The translations under genes and the position numbers were made by a program. A stretch of DNA of 64,000 nt from the NCBI RefSeq assembly GCF_945957345.1, contig NZ_CAMFKW010000001.1, forward strand, positions 62,001 to 126,000. Direction: 5' to 3'. This document shows, in pieces, positions 51,883 through 60,434 of this stretch. The notes under the pieces were generated by a model. That model worked only from the letters and a program-made list of their open reading frames with translations, did not search any database and was not told where the DNA came from. Position 1 is the stretch's first letter, and the number at the start of each line of letters is the position of its first letter. The stretch is from an uncultured Allobosea sp. (GTDB lineage Bacteria; Pseudomonadota; Alphaproteobacteria; Rhizobiales; Beijerinckiaceae).

Positions 51883-52539
51883 TCAGCGGATACGCATCGA
51901 CAGCTCGACATCCTCGGCAAAGGGGACGGACAGGTAAGCGCCGCCCGATGCGCGCACGCGCTCGAGATATTCCGGGCTGTGATCGGCATTGTCCGCGACG
52001 ATGAGTGAACCCGGGCGCAGGCTGCCTTCGACAAGATCAAGAATGTCGGGATAAAGCGACTTTGCGCCGTCGAGCAGCAGCAGGTCGACCTGTGCGGGCA
52101 GGCCGGCCGCGAGCGTCTTCAACGCATCGCCTTCCCGGATGTCCACGAGGTCGGCGAGGCCGCCAGCTTCCAGGTGCTCACGGGCCCGGGCCACCTTGGA
52201 CGGCTCGAATTCGGTGGTGATCAGGCGTCCTCCGCCATTGTCGCGCAGGGCGGCCGCAAGATGCAGGGTCGAAATGCCGAGGGACGTGCCGAATTCGATG
52301 ATCGTTCGGGCGCGGCTGTTTCGGGCGAGCATGTACAGCAGCACACCCGTCTCCCGCGAAACGGGAAGCCAGAGATCCTTCAGACGGCTGTAGAGGTCGA
52401 GATACTCCGTCTTGCTGCGCATGAGGCGCTCGCGCTCATCCCCGGAGAAGCCGGCGAACGCCGAGTCTGGGGTTGCGTTCGCTTGCGCGAACAAGCGGTC
52501 GAGAAGCGAGGCAAGCGGCGCGGTGGTCAGTGTCGTCAT
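51883..52539 (-). CDS. SAM-dependent O-methyltransferase (class I)
   Basis: A 218-residue methyltransferase of the catechol/caffeoyl-CoA O-methyltransferase-like family. Motif I is 'TIIEFGTSLGISTLHLAAAL', the acidic ribose-binding residue lies in 'ITTEFEPSKVARA', and 'VDLLLLDGAKSLYPDILDLVE' gives the metal/active-site Asp region. The start is at MTTLTTAP (52539); the open frame further upstream crosses the promoter. It is divergent from a TetR gene 94 bp away, which suggests induction by a compound that the enzyme modifies. Confidence 0.85.
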   Translation of the reverse strand: MTTLTTAPLASLLDRLFAQANATPDSAFAGFSGDERERLMRSKTEYLDLYSRLKDLWLPVSRETGVLLYMLARNSRARTIIEFGTSLGISTLHLAAALRDNGGGRLITTEFEPSKVARAREHLEAGGLADLVDIREGDALKTLAAGLPAQVDLLLLDGAKSLYPDILDLVEGSLRPGSLIVADNADHSPEYLERVRASGGAYLSVPFAEDVELSMRIR

Positions 52540-52633
52540 GGAAGGCTCCGAGCGGATCGTGGGATGTTCTTGTCTCGGAGCGGAAAATACGAATAATTCG
52601 TCGCGTTTTCTATTCGCATTGCTGGAGCGCACC
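52540..52633. promoter_or_regulatory. Divergent control region with 13-bp palindrome
   Basis: Contains the perfect palindrome ACGAATAATTCGT at 52589-52601 (6+1+6) and a further half-site-like ATTCGCATT close to the TetR start. It is AT-rich compared with the neighbouring genes. It is a probable operator for the TetR protein, controlling both genes. Confidence 0.6.
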
Positions 52634-53299
52634 ATGGCCGATCGGCCAACCGCCCGAATTTCCTCGCGAAAAACGCCCAGGCAGACCCGTTCGACCGAGC
52701 TGGTCTCCGCTATTCTGGAGGCTGCTATTCAGGTTCTGGCGCAAGAGGGTGCGCAGCGCTTTACGACGGCCCGCGTCGCCGAGAAAGCCGGCGTCAGCAT
52801 CGGCTCGCTGTACCAGTATTTTCCCAACAAGGCGGCCATCCTGTTCCGCCTGCAAAGCGACGAATGGCGACAGACTCATGCGATGCTCACCGACATCCTC
52901 GGCGATGCCGCGCAGCCACCGCTCGCCCGGCTGCGCACGCTCGTGCGGGCCTTTATCCGTTCCGAATGCGACGAGGCTGCCGTGCGGATCGCGCTCAGCG
53001 ACGCAGCTCCACTGTACCGCGACGCGCCGGAGGCACGGGAGGCACGAGCGGCCGGCGCTCGCCTGTTCAAGAGGTTCATGGAGGAAGCGCTGCCAGATGT
53101 CTCGGCCGGCGAGCGCGCGCTGGCAGGCAATCTCATCACCACGACCATGAGCGCCGTGGGCAAGGAGTTCTCGGAGATCCCGAGAACCAATATCGAAATT
53201 CAGGCTTATGCCGATGGCCTCGCCGACATGTTCTGCGCCTATCTCAGAACCCGGGGCGGTTCTTCGCCGGAGGATGGTATGCCGGCGCAACCGAGCTGA
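52634..53299 (+). CDS. TetR/AcrR family transcriptional regulator
   Basis: A 221-residue repressor. The N-terminal HTH spans 'ILEAAIQVLAQEGAQRFTTARVAEKAGVSIGSLYQYFPNKAAIL' (about 27-70), a canonical TetR pattern. The C-terminal ligand-binding domain is helical and not assignable to a subgroup. The start ATG 52634 is preceded by GGAGCG. It likely represses the divergent O-methyltransferase gene and itself via the palindrome in the shared spacer. Confidence 0.93.
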   Translation: MADRPTARISSRKTPRQTRSTELVSAILEAAIQVLAQEGAQRFTTARVAEKAGVSIGSLYQYFPNKAAILFRLQSDEWRQTHAMLTDILGDAAQPPLARLRTLVRAFIRSECDEAAVRIALSDAAPLYRDAPEAREARAAGARLFKRFMEEALPDVSAGERALAGNLITTTMSAVGKEFSEIPRTNIEIQAYADGLADMFCAYLRTRGGSSPEDGMPAQPS

Positions 53300-53534
53300 T
53301 CATCAACTCCCATGCGCATCATTGTTTCCCGTCCTTTTGTTATTCGCAGGGAGACAGAGTGTGCGCTTTTGCGTGACAGGGCGCGCACACGCCCGACCAG
53401 CGAGGCTATATCCGAACTCACGCTAGCCTGAACGGGATGCCATGGGATCGCGAGCCGGCCGGGAAGCGAAATCCGCTTGGAGAATCCGGCGCCTGCGTCC
53501 ATTCGGAAGAAGGATGTCAGCCTGACGAGGGCGA

Positions 53535-55034
53535 ATGGTCAACCGGTTCAACTATCCCGTCTGGAACCTGATCAGGCTGGAGCGCGACAGCGACACCCCG
53601 CTCTATGAGCAGATCTTCGCCCAGTTCCGGACGGGCATCACCGAAGGCGTGATTCCGCGCGGGACGCGCCTGCCGCCCAGCCGCATCCTGGCCAAGGAAT
53701 TGCCGCTCGCCCGCAATACGGTGGTGCAGGCCTATGACCGGCTGGAGGCCGAGGGCTACGTCAGACGTGCCCATGGCTCCGGCACCTTCGTCGAGGCGGT
53801 GCTTCCCGAAGATCATCAGACGCGGGCCAAGCCTGCTCCTGCCATGCCGCAGCTGGCCGAAACCGCGCTGTCGGAACGTGCGACGCGGCTCCTCGAAACG
53901 CGCTTGCCGCCCGAGCGCTCGGAGACATTGGGGCTCAGTCCCGGCGTGCCCGCCCTCGACGAGTTTCCCTACGAGATCTTCAGCCGGATCGCGGCCCGGC
54001 ACTGGCGTTCGCGCGCGATCTCGCAGACGGGCTACGGTGTCGGCCAGCCGCGCGCCGGCCTGACCCATCAGATCGCCACTTATCTCGCCGAGGCGCGCGG
54101 CCTGGCCTGTGCGCCGGAACAGGTCATCGTCGTCGGCAGCACCCTCCAGGCCGCCGCGCTCGCCGCCCATGTCCTGCTCGATATCGGCGATACGGTCGCG
54201 GTCGAAGACCCCGGCCATCTCGCCGAACTCGCCACCTTCGAACTCAGCGGCCTGCGCATCCGGCCGGTGCCGGTGGACGAGATGGGGCTCGACGCCGCCG
54301 CGCTTCCGTTGTCGGCAGACGCGGAACCGCTGCCAAAGCTCGTCGTGGTCTCTCCGGTCGAGCAGTTTCCGTTCGGATGCTCGATGCCACCCGCGCAATG
54401 CCGGGCACTGCTCGCCTGGGCACAAGCTCATGGAAGCTGGGTGCTGGAGGACGATTTCAACAGCGAGATCCGCTGGTCGGGGGAGGCGCAGACGCCTCTC
54501 TTCGCGGCCGATCCGCAAGGTCGCGTCATCTATACGAGTTCGTTCAACCGAGCTCTGGCGCCCGGTCTCAGGCTGGCCTATCTCGTCGTGCCCCCCAGCC
54601 TGGTCGAAGCCTTCACCCAGGCACAGCGCGTCTTCTCGCTCTATGCGCCGCAGCCGGATCAGGCGCTCGTCGCGGCCTTCATGGCCGAGGGGCATCTGGC
54701 GGCGCATCTGCGGCGGATGCGGGCGATCTACCGCGAACGCTCGCTCCTGCTCTGCGAGCACTTGCGGCAGCGCCTCGGCGATCGCTTCATCGTTCCCGAG
54801 GTCACCGCGGGCCTCCATCTCACGATCAGGCCGCGAGTCCCGTTCGACGACACCGCCGCCTCGGCGACGCTCCTGGGCCGGGGCTTCGACTGCCCGCCTT
54901 TGTCGCAATATTGCCGCGGCGAGGGCCGGCGCGGGCTCGTTCTCGGCTTCGGCAATACCGGCACCGAAAAGCTCCCAGCCTGCGCTGAAGCCGTTGCACG
55001 CGCCGTCGAGGCCGCCTGTGGAGCCCCCGAGTAG
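53535..55034 (+). CDS. MocR/GabR-type regulator (GntR HTH plus aminotransferase-like domain) with altered PLP site
   Basis: A 499-residue fusion: GntR winged helix (about 15-88, 'TRLPPSRILAKELPLARNTVVQAYDRLEAEGYVRRAHGSGTFV') and a fold type I aminotransferase-like domain (about 130-495). In this family PLP is held by Lys in a T-F-S-K-x-L-x-P-x-L-R motif. Here the motif is 'SSFNRALAPGLRL' with Arg339 in place of Lys. The D-D-Y-D-S-E-F is D-D-F308-N309-S-E-I, and S-H-Q-F-P is V-E276-Q-F-P. So covalent PLP binding should be lost and the domain may sense something else. It precedes the amino-acid ABC operon in the same direction and probably regulates it. Confidence 0.88.
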   Translation: MVNRFNYPVWNLIRLERDSDTPLYEQIFAQFRTGITEGVIPRGTRLPPSRILAKELPLARNTVVQAYDRLEAEGYVRRAHGSGTFVEAVLPEDHQTRAKPAPAMPQLAETALSERATRLLETRLPPERSETLGLSPGVPALDEFPYEIFSRIAARHWRSRAISQTGYGVGQPRAGLTHQIATYLAEARGLACAPEQVIVVGSTLQAAALAAHVLLDIGDTVAVEDPGHLAELATFELSGLRIRPVPVDEMGLDAAALPLSADAEPLPKLVVVSPVEQFPFGCSMPPAQCRALLAWAQAHGSWVLEDDFNSEIRWSGEAQTPLFAADPQGRVIYTSSFNRALAPGLRLAYLVVPPSLVEAFTQAQRVFSLYAPQPDQALVAAFMAEGHLAAHLRRMRAIYRERSLLLCEHLRQRLGDRFIVPEVTAGLHLTIRPRVPFDDTAASATLLGRGFDCPPLSQYCRGEGRRGLVLGFGNTGTEKLPACAEAVARAVEAACGAPE

Positions 55035-55148
55035 GCTGCGCCGGCGCGCTTTCCATTCCGGCCGAAATTGGACCCCATCGAAATCACGAAATTGGACCTT
55101 GGGGGGCTCCTGCTCGCCTCGCATGTTCTCCGTAGCAGCGGAGTCCTC

Positions 55149-55922
55149 ATGAACGTCGAACGCAGCACCGTCCTGGAAGTCGAGGGTATCCGGAAGAACT
55201 TCGGCGATCTCGCCGTCCTCAAGGAGCTGAACCTCACGGCGCGCAGCCATGATGTCGTGACGATGATCGGGGCCAGCGGCTCGGGCAAGAGCACCTTCCT
55301 GCGCTGCATCAACTTCCTCGAATTGCCCGATGCCGGCACCATCCGCTTCGAGGGCGAGACCGTCCGGCTGGCGCAGCAGGGGGCCGGCCGGGGCCAGCTC
55401 GACCGCAAGCAGATCAACCGGATGCGCAGCCGCATCGGCATGGTGTTCCAGAGCTTCAATCTCTGGACCCACCTGACCGTGCTGGAGAACGTCGCGGTGG
55501 CGCCGATCAAGGTGCTCGGCCTCAGCCGCAAGGAAGCGACGGAGCGCGCCGAGGCCTATCTGGAAAAGGTCGGGCTGATCGAGAAGCGCCACGCCTATCC
55601 GGCCCATATCTCCGGCGGCCAGCAGCAGCGCGTCGGCATCGCCCGGGCGCTGGCGATGGAGCCGGCGCTGCTGCTCTTCGACGAGCCGACCTCGGCGCTC
55701 GATCCCGAGCTGGTTGGCGAGGTGCTCGCGGTGATGCGCACGCTCGCCGCCGAGGGGCGCACCATGATCATCGTGACCCATGAGATGGGCTTCGCCCGCG
55801 AGATCTCCAGCGAAGTCCTGTTCCTGCATCAGGGCGTCGTGGAGGAGCGCGGTCCGCCGGAGCAGGTCCTCGGCCACCCGCGTTCCGAGCGCTGCCGCGC
55901 CTTCCTGCAACGCGTCCTGTGA
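55149..55922 (+). CDS. Polar amino-acid ABC transporter ATPase (HisP/GlnQ type)
   Basis: A 257-residue ATPase. Walker A is GASGSGKST, '[19 protein letters not shown]' gives the PAAT-type Q-loop, the signature is ISGGQQQR, and Walker B is [12 protein letters not shown] with '[11 protein letters not shown]'. The insertion around '[22 protein letters not shown]' is typical of HisP/opine transporters. The start is at MNVERST (55149); an ATG at 55068 would add 27 residues. It begins a set of ATPase, binding protein and two permeases for a basic or polar amino acid. Confidence 0.94.
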   Translation: MNVERSTVLEVEGIRKNFGDLAVLKELNLTARSHDVVTMIGASGSGKSTFLRCINFLELPDAGTIRFEGETVRLAQQGAGRGQLDRKQINRMRSRIGMVFQSFNLWTHLTVLENVAVAPIKVLGLSRKEATERAEAYLEKVGLIEKRHAYPAHISGGQQQRVGIARALAMEPALLLFDEPTSALDPELVGEVLAVMRTLAAEGRTMIIVTHEMGFAREISSEVLFLHQGVVEERGPPEQVLGHPRSERCRAFLQRVL

Positions 55923-55953
55923 ACCGAGCCGTCAAACACAAGGGGAGAACGAC

Positions 55954-56736
55954 ATGCTGAAGCCATTTCTCATCGCTGCCGGGTTGCTCGGCGCCTTCAC
56001 CGCGGGCGCTGCGGCAAGGGACATCAAGGTCGGCAGCGAATGCACCTATCCGCCCTTCAACTACCGCGATGCCAAGGGTGAGTTGCAGGGCTTCGACATC
56101 GATGTCGCGCGCGAGATCGGCAAGCGCCTGAACGCCAACCTCGTCTTCGTCTGCCAGCAATGGGACGGCATGATCCCGGCGCTGCTCGCCGGCAAGTTCG
56201 ACCTGATCGTGGCGAGCATGTCGATCACCGACGAGCGCAAGAAGTCGATCGACTTCAGCGTGCCCTACCGCTCCTCGACGGCCCGGTTCGTCGGCGCCAA
56301 GACGCTGAACGTCCAGCCGGTCGGGGCCGACGGCAAGCCGGACCCGAAGGCGCTGGCCGGCAAGACGGTCGGGCTCCAGCGCTCCTCGACCTACGAGCAG
56401 TTCATGACCAAGGAATTCCCGGGTGTGAAGCTCGCGCAATACGACACGGTCGACAACCTGCTGCTCGACCTGCAATCGGGCCGGATCGACCTCGCCTTCG
56501 CCGGGCCGATCAAGCTCGACGGCGATTTCCTGCAGAAGCCGCGCGGCGAGAAATTCCATTTCGTCGGCCCCGAGATCAACAACGTCGCCCTTTTCGGTCC
56601 CGGCGTGGGCGTGGCGCTGCGCAAGGAGGACAGCGCGCTCCGTGACCAGATCGACGCGGCGCTGACGGCCTCGTTCAAGGACGGGTCGTTCAAGGCGATC
56701 AACGATCGCTACTGGTCGTTCAGCGTCCTGCCCTGA
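55954..56736 (+). CDS. Amino-acid ABC transporter substrate-binding protein (SBP family 3)
   Basis: A 260-residue periplasmic protein. The signal peptide is MLKPFLIAAGLLGAFTAGAA plus A, cut at about residue 21. The body has 'GSECTYPPFNYRDAKGELQGFDIDVAREIGKRLNA', 'WDGMIPALLAGKFDLIVASMSITDERKKSIDFSVPY' and 'TVGLQRSSTYEQFM', all standard for Lys/Arg/Orn/His-type binding proteins. An AGGGGAG ribosome-binding site precedes it. It lies 31 bp after the ATPase. Confidence 0.94.
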   Translation: MLKPFLIAAGLLGAFTAGAAARDIKVGSECTYPPFNYRDAKGELQGFDIDVAREIGKRLNANLVFVCQQWDGMIPALLAGKFDLIVASMSITDERKKSIDFSVPYRSSTARFVGAKTLNVQPVGADGKPDPKALAGKTVGLQRSSTYEQFMTKEFPGVKLAQYDTVDNLLLDLQSGRIDLAFAGPIKLDGDFLQKPRGEKFHFVGPEINNVALFGPGVGVALRKEDSALRDQIDAALTASFKDGSFKAINDRYWSFSVLP

Positions 56737-56783
56737 TCACTTGAAACAGGGCAGCCGGCCGGAGTGCCGCGGAGGTCGTGACG

Positions 56784-57482
56784 ATGGATGTCCTGATGGG
56801 CTGGGGCGGTCAGCTCCTGCATGGTGCGCTGACGACCCTAGAGGTCGCTTTCGCTGCGCTGGCGCTCGGGCTCGTCTGGGGCATCCTCGGCGCGCTCGCC
56901 CAGCTCTCGCGCTGGTGGCTGGTCCGACAGCTCGGCTTCCTGTTCACGCTGATCATGCGTGGCACGCCGGAGCTGCTGATCATCTTGATCATCTATTTCG
57001 GCGGCTCGGTCACGCTGACCGGGCTCGCCAAGTCGATCGGCCTGGCGGCAGGCTTCGTCGAGATTCCGGCCTTCGCCGCCGGCGTCTTCGCGCTCAGCCT
57101 CGTCTTCGGCGGCTATGCCGCGGAGGTGCTGCGCGGCGCCTTCCGCGCCATTCCGAAAGGCCAGATCGAGGCGGCGGAGGCCTTCGGCTTCTCCTGGTGG
57201 GACGCCTTCACGACGGTGCGCCTGCCGCAGATTTGGCGCTTCGCCCTGCCGGGCCTCGGCAATAACTGGGTCTCCCTGATCAAGGACACTTCGCTCGTTT
57301 CGGTGGTCGGGCTGGAGGAGATCATGCGGGTCAGCGGCATGGCGACGGCAGTCACGGGCGAGCCGTTGCGCTTCTACCTGATCGCGGCGATCATCTTCTA
57401 CGCGCTGACCACCAGCAACGGGCTCATCGTCGCGAAACTGGAACGCCGGGCCAGCCGCGGCGAGCGGGAGCTGGCGCGATGA
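56784..57482 (+). CDS. Amino-acid ABC transporter permease (HisQ type)
   Basis: A 232-residue permease of the HisM/HisQ family: 'TLEVAFAALALGLVWGILGAL', 'IMRGTPELLIILIIYFGG' and EAA loop 'EAAEAFGFSWWDAFTTVRLPQIWRFALPG'. ATG 56784 (GGAGG 8 bp upstream) is preferred over GTG 56778, which would be too close to the ribosome-binding site. Its stop overlaps the next permease's start (ATGA). Confidence 0.92.
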   Translation: MDVLMGWGGQLLHGALTTLEVAFAALALGLVWGILGALAQLSRWWLVRQLGFLFTLIMRGTPELLIILIIYFGGSVTLTGLAKSIGLAAGFVEIPAFAAGVFALSLVFGGYAAEVLRGAFRAIPKGQIEAAEAFGFSWWDAFTTVRLPQIWRFALPGLGNNWVSLIKDTSLVSVVGLEEIMRVSGMATAVTGEPLRFYLIAAIIFYALTTSNGLIVAKLERRASRGERELAR

Positions 57483-58210
57483 ACCCCGCCCTGATGATCG
57501 AGAGCCTGCCTGCGCTGCTGGAAGGAACCTGGCTCAGCCTGCAACTCCTGACGGCCGCGCTCGTGCTCGGCATGGCGCTGGCCGTGCCGATGGCGATCGC
57601 CCGGCTGGAAGCGCCCGGCCCGGTCCGCGCGGTGATCGCCTTCTACATCTCGTTCTTCAGGGGCACGCCGCTCCTGGTCCAGATCTTCCTGGTCTATTAC
57701 GGCCTGTCGCAGTTCGACGTCATCCGCGAGAGCGCGCTCTGGCCCTTCATCCGCGAGCCGTGGTTCTGCGCGGTCCTGACCTTCGCGCTGCACACCGCAG
57801 CCTATACGGCGAACATCCTGCGCGGCGCGATCCAGGCGGTGCCGGCCGGCGAGATCGAGGCCGCTCATGCCTGCGGCATGTCCGGCCCGGTGGCGTATCG
57901 CGTCATCATCCTGCCGCGCGCCTTCCGCCTCGCTCTTCCGGCCTATGCCAACGAGGTCGTCAGCATGCTCAAGGCGACCTCGCTGGCGAGCACCATCACG
58001 ATCATGGAGCTGACCGGCACCGCCAACACGATCGTGGCGCGCACCTTCGCGCCCTACGAGCTCTTCGTCACGGCGGCGGCGATCTACCTCGTCATCGCCG
58101 CCATCCTGACCGCAGCCCTGCGAGCCCTCGAATACCGGCTCGCCAGACATCAGCGTGCGCCCGCCAGCACCGCGGCGGTGATCGCCGGAGACGCCCATGT
58201 CCAAGCCTGA
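57479..58210 (+). CDS. Amino-acid ABC transporter permease (HisM type)
   Basis: A 243-residue permease with 'TWLSLQLLTAALVLGMALAVPMA', 'YISFFRGTPLLVQIFLVYYGLSQF' and EAA loop 'EAAHACGMSGPVAYRVIILPRAFRLALPAYANEVVSMLK'. It forms the heterodimeric channel with the HisQ-type subunit. Its last 14 bp overlap the following phosphatase gene. Confidence 0.93.
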   Translation: MNPALMIESLPALLEGTWLSLQLLTAALVLGMALAVPMAIARLEAPGPVRAVIAFYISFFRGTPLLVQIFLVYYGLSQFDVIRESALWPFIREPWFCAVLTFALHTAAYTANILRGAIQAVPAGEIEAAHACGMSGPVAYRVIILPRAFRLALPAYANEVVSMLKATSLASTITIMELTGTANTIVARTFAPYELFVTAAAIYLVIAAILTAALRALEYRLARHQRAPASTAAVIAGDAHVQA

Positions 58211-58982
58211 CATCCACGCCTTCGCCGGCTTCGCCGAGCGGCTCGCCGATCGCAGCGGCGCGATCATCCGGGAAGCGATTGCCAAGGGCCGCAGCTTCGA
58301 CACCAAGGCTGATCGCAGCCCGGTCACCGAGATCGACCGCCGCGTCGAGGACAGCCTGCGCCGCGAGCTCGCCATCGCCCATCCGGATCACGGCATTCTC
58401 GGCGAGGAGTACGAATCCATCGGCCTCGACCGCGATTTCGTCTGGATCATCGATCCGATCGATGGCACCAAGGCCTTCATCACGGGCATCCCGACCTTCG
58501 GCACGCTGATCGCACTAGCCTATAAGGGCACGCCGATCCTCGGCGTCATCGACAATCCCGTCACGGCCGAGCGCTGGATCGGCGGTGACGGCCTGCCGAC
58601 GCGGCGCAACGGCGAAGCAGTGCAGACCCGCAAGGGCGCGTCGCTGGCCGACGCCATCCTCGGCAACGGCAATCCCGAGCCCTTCGATGCCGGCGAGCGC
58701 GCCGCCTTCGAGCGGCTGCGCAGCGATACGAAATGGTGCGTCTATGGCGGCGGCTGCCATGCCTATGGCCGCGTCTCGGACGGCGCGCTCGACATCAGCA
58801 TCGATGGCGGGCTCGACCCGTTCGACTACTGCGCGCTGACGCCGATCGTGCGCAATGCCGGCGGCGCGATCACCGACTGGGAGGGCCGCGAGCTCACGAT
58901 CCATTCCGGCCATCGTTGCGTCGTTGCGAGCGGCAGCCCGGCACTGCATGGAGCCGTTCTGGACAGACTAAGCCGCCATTGA
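58197..58982 (+). CDS. Inositol monophosphatase family protein (histidinol-phosphatase-like)
   Basis: A 261-residue Mg-dependent phosphatase. Metal motifs are G69-E70-E71, D86-P-I-D89-G-T ('WIIDPIDGTKAFI') and the C-terminal 'DGGLDPFDYCAL'. The T-K-A-F-I and D-P-F-D-Y variants are those of the HisN / 3'-nucleotidase-like branch rather than true inositol phosphatases. Cotranscribed with the amino-acid transporter (14 bp overlap), it could act in histidine or amino-acid-linked metabolism. The natural substrate is open. Confidence 0.9.
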   Translation: MSKPDIHAFAGFAERLADRSGAIIREAIAKGRSFDTKADRSPVTEIDRRVEDSLRRELAIAHPDHGILGEEYESIGLDRDFVWIIDPIDGTKAFITGIPTFGTLIALAYKGTPILGVIDNPVTAERWIGGDGLPTRRNGEAVQTRKGASLADAILGNGNPEPFDAGERAAFERLRSDTKWCVYGGGCHAYGRVSDGALDISIDGGLDPFDYCALTPIVRNAGGAITDWEGRELTIHSGHRCVVASGSPALHGAVLDRLSRH

Positions 58983-59419
58983 TGAACCGCGCCTTCCGAA
59001 GGCGAATCTTTCGGCTGTCCGCCTCCAATTGTGTCGAAAGGACCAGCCTTTCAGCGCCGTCGGGAAAAGCGCCGAGATCAGCCGACCTGCGGCATCCGCT
59101 CAGGCGACGAGAACTCGCGGTCTCATTGGCATCAACTTCGCCATTGTCCTGAAGTTTTGGGCGGTGGCCCCGAGAAGGAACCCGTTGCGGGTCCGCATAA
59201 CCGCGGCGCCTCGGACGCGCAGCTCCACTCAATCTTCGACTGGAGCAGTCGCGGAATGGCGACGCTCTACATCAATAGGCGAACCCGTACCCGGCTGGCT
59301 CAAGAGGCGACTTCGCTCCCGATTCCGGCACCGAAATCGAACGTCTGTTCCCGCACCTCATCATCAGGTGCTGGGAACGCCGCGAAATCAGAAGGAAAAT
59401 CACATGCTCGGGAAAAAGG
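58983..59419. other. Noncoding stretch with integrase remnant next to tRNA-Tyr
   Basis: 437 bp without an intact gene. The first ~180 bp show no recognisable content; from about 59168 on, the end of a tyrosine-recombinase gene can be read (separate entry). The gap leads directly into the 3' end of tRNA-Tyr. Confidence 0.7.
59168..59419 (+). pseudogene. Phage/island tyrosine-recombinase (integrase) C-terminal remnant
   Basis: In the frame starting 59202 the sequence reads 'RGASDAQLHSIFDWSSRG' then 'MATLYINRRTRTRLAQEATSL', matching the end of tyrosine integrases (G-A-S/T-x-x-x-L-x-x-I-F-x-W, then the Y nucleophile in 'LYINR', then R-L-A-x-E-A). The conserved R-H-x-x-R part upstream is missing or frameshifted ('GPEKEPVAGPHN' in place of H-G-L-R-K...), and no stop closes the frame before the tRNA. 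It is a typical scar of an element once integrated at the 3' end of tRNA-Tyr. Confidence 0.78.
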
Positions 59420-59504
59420 TGGTGGGGGAAGCAGGACTCGAACCTGCGAAGGCATAGCCAGCGGATTTACAGTCCGCCCCCTTTGCCGCTCGGGACATTC
59501 CCCC
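59420..59504 (-). tRNA. tRNA-Tyr (GTA)
   Basis: An 85-nt class II tRNA on the minus strand, starting GGGGGAATGTCCCGAGCGGC. The anticodon loop is CTGTAAA with anticodon GTA, and the long variable arm and T-arm GGTTCGAGTCC follow. CCA is encoded at 59422-59420. The acceptor stem pairs GGGGG with CCCCC. The 3' end faces the integrase remnant, as for a classic island attachment site. Confidence 0.95.
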
Positions 59505-59778
59505 GCCTGCGCCCTTGATCGGCTCTGTGAGCCCAGGGCCACCGATATGTCACTTTCGCGACGACCGGTAGGCGCGGCCGGACTTATGGTGACCGGGCCG
59601 CGCCCTGTCAACGGCAAAAAGACCGATGCTGCGAATTCGTTGTGAAGGAGCGGGACGGGCGCCGCGCCGACACGAGGCCAAACCCGCAGGGCCCGTAAGG
59701 ACGAGCGCCCGCCAGCCGATCCGGCCGCCCCAGCGGGGCGAACCTGGGCGAGATATAAAAAGCGCACCGGGAAATCGA

Positions 59779-60336
59779 TCAGCTTCCCCCTGCCCCATGG
59801 TTCAGGACGAAAATCACCCGCTCGGCCACGCTCGCACGGGGCAGCTCGACGAGCGCATAGCCATAGCGGGGATAGGTCTCGGCCATGGCCGCATAGGTCC
59901 GCTCCGCCTCGGCGAAATCCTGCTTCCGCTCGGCATCCTGCGCGAAGATCTCCCGCCAGGGCGGCGCGATGAAGACGGTACGCCGATAGCGCAGGTCCCG
60001 CGCCACCCGGTCGACGTGATCGGGAATAGGCCAGCCGCAGAGAGTCAGGTACCCGACGATGTCCGGCAGGCCGCGATCGAAGAAGACTTTGCCATGTCCC
60101 GCAACGGCCTCGGCATGGCTGCGCAGGTCCGCTGCCAGCATCAACTCGGCGAAAAGGCCGGGATCGACCGAGGGCAGGCCCCGGCCGCCCATCATCTGCT
60201 GGTTGCGGATGACGGCGCGCCCAGCCTCCGGCCGCACTGCGTGGCCGGCTGCCGCCAGAGCCTCGATCAGGCTCGTCTTGCCCGCGCCCGGCCCTCCGGT
60301 GATCACGATCAGCCGGTCGGTTTGCTGTGGCATCAT
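59779..60336 (-). CDS. AAA family ATPase (predicted nucleotide kinase-like, AAA_28 type)
   Basis: A 185-residue P-loop protein with Walker A 'VITGGPGAGKTSLIEAL', a 'VFFDRGLPDIVGYLTLCGW' middle segment and 'RRTVFIAPPWREIFAQDAERKQDFAEAERTYAAM', the pattern of a small family of predicted ATPases/kinases of unknown function. ATG 60336 sits behind GGAGGACAGGAG; the longer frame upstream (60423) runs into the rlmB start region. It is divergent from rlmB with a 98 bp spacer. 59505-59778 upstream of tRNA-Tyr has no other feature. Confidence 0.82.
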   Translation of the reverse strand: MMPQQTDRLIVITGGPGAGKTSLIEALAAAGHAVRPEAGRAVIRNQQMMGGRGLPSVDPGLFAELMLAADLRSHAEAVAGHGKVFFDRGLPDIVGYLTLCGWPIPDHVDRVARDLRYRRTVFIAPPWREIFAQDAERKQDFAEAERTYAAMAETYPRYGYALVELPRASVAERVIFVLNHGAGGS

Positions 60337-60434
60337 GGCTCCTGTCCTCCTGGATATGTCGGCAAAAGGGTGGTTCGCGCTGGCCAAGCGCCCCGCGGCG
60401 TGGCACGGCAATCCGGCAATCACTGGAGAGAGCG

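Noticed and set aside
53517..55910. A 797-codon open frame on the minus strand opposite the MocR and ATPase genes
   Set aside because: It crosses two well-supported plus-strand genes and has the biased composition of an antisense frame.
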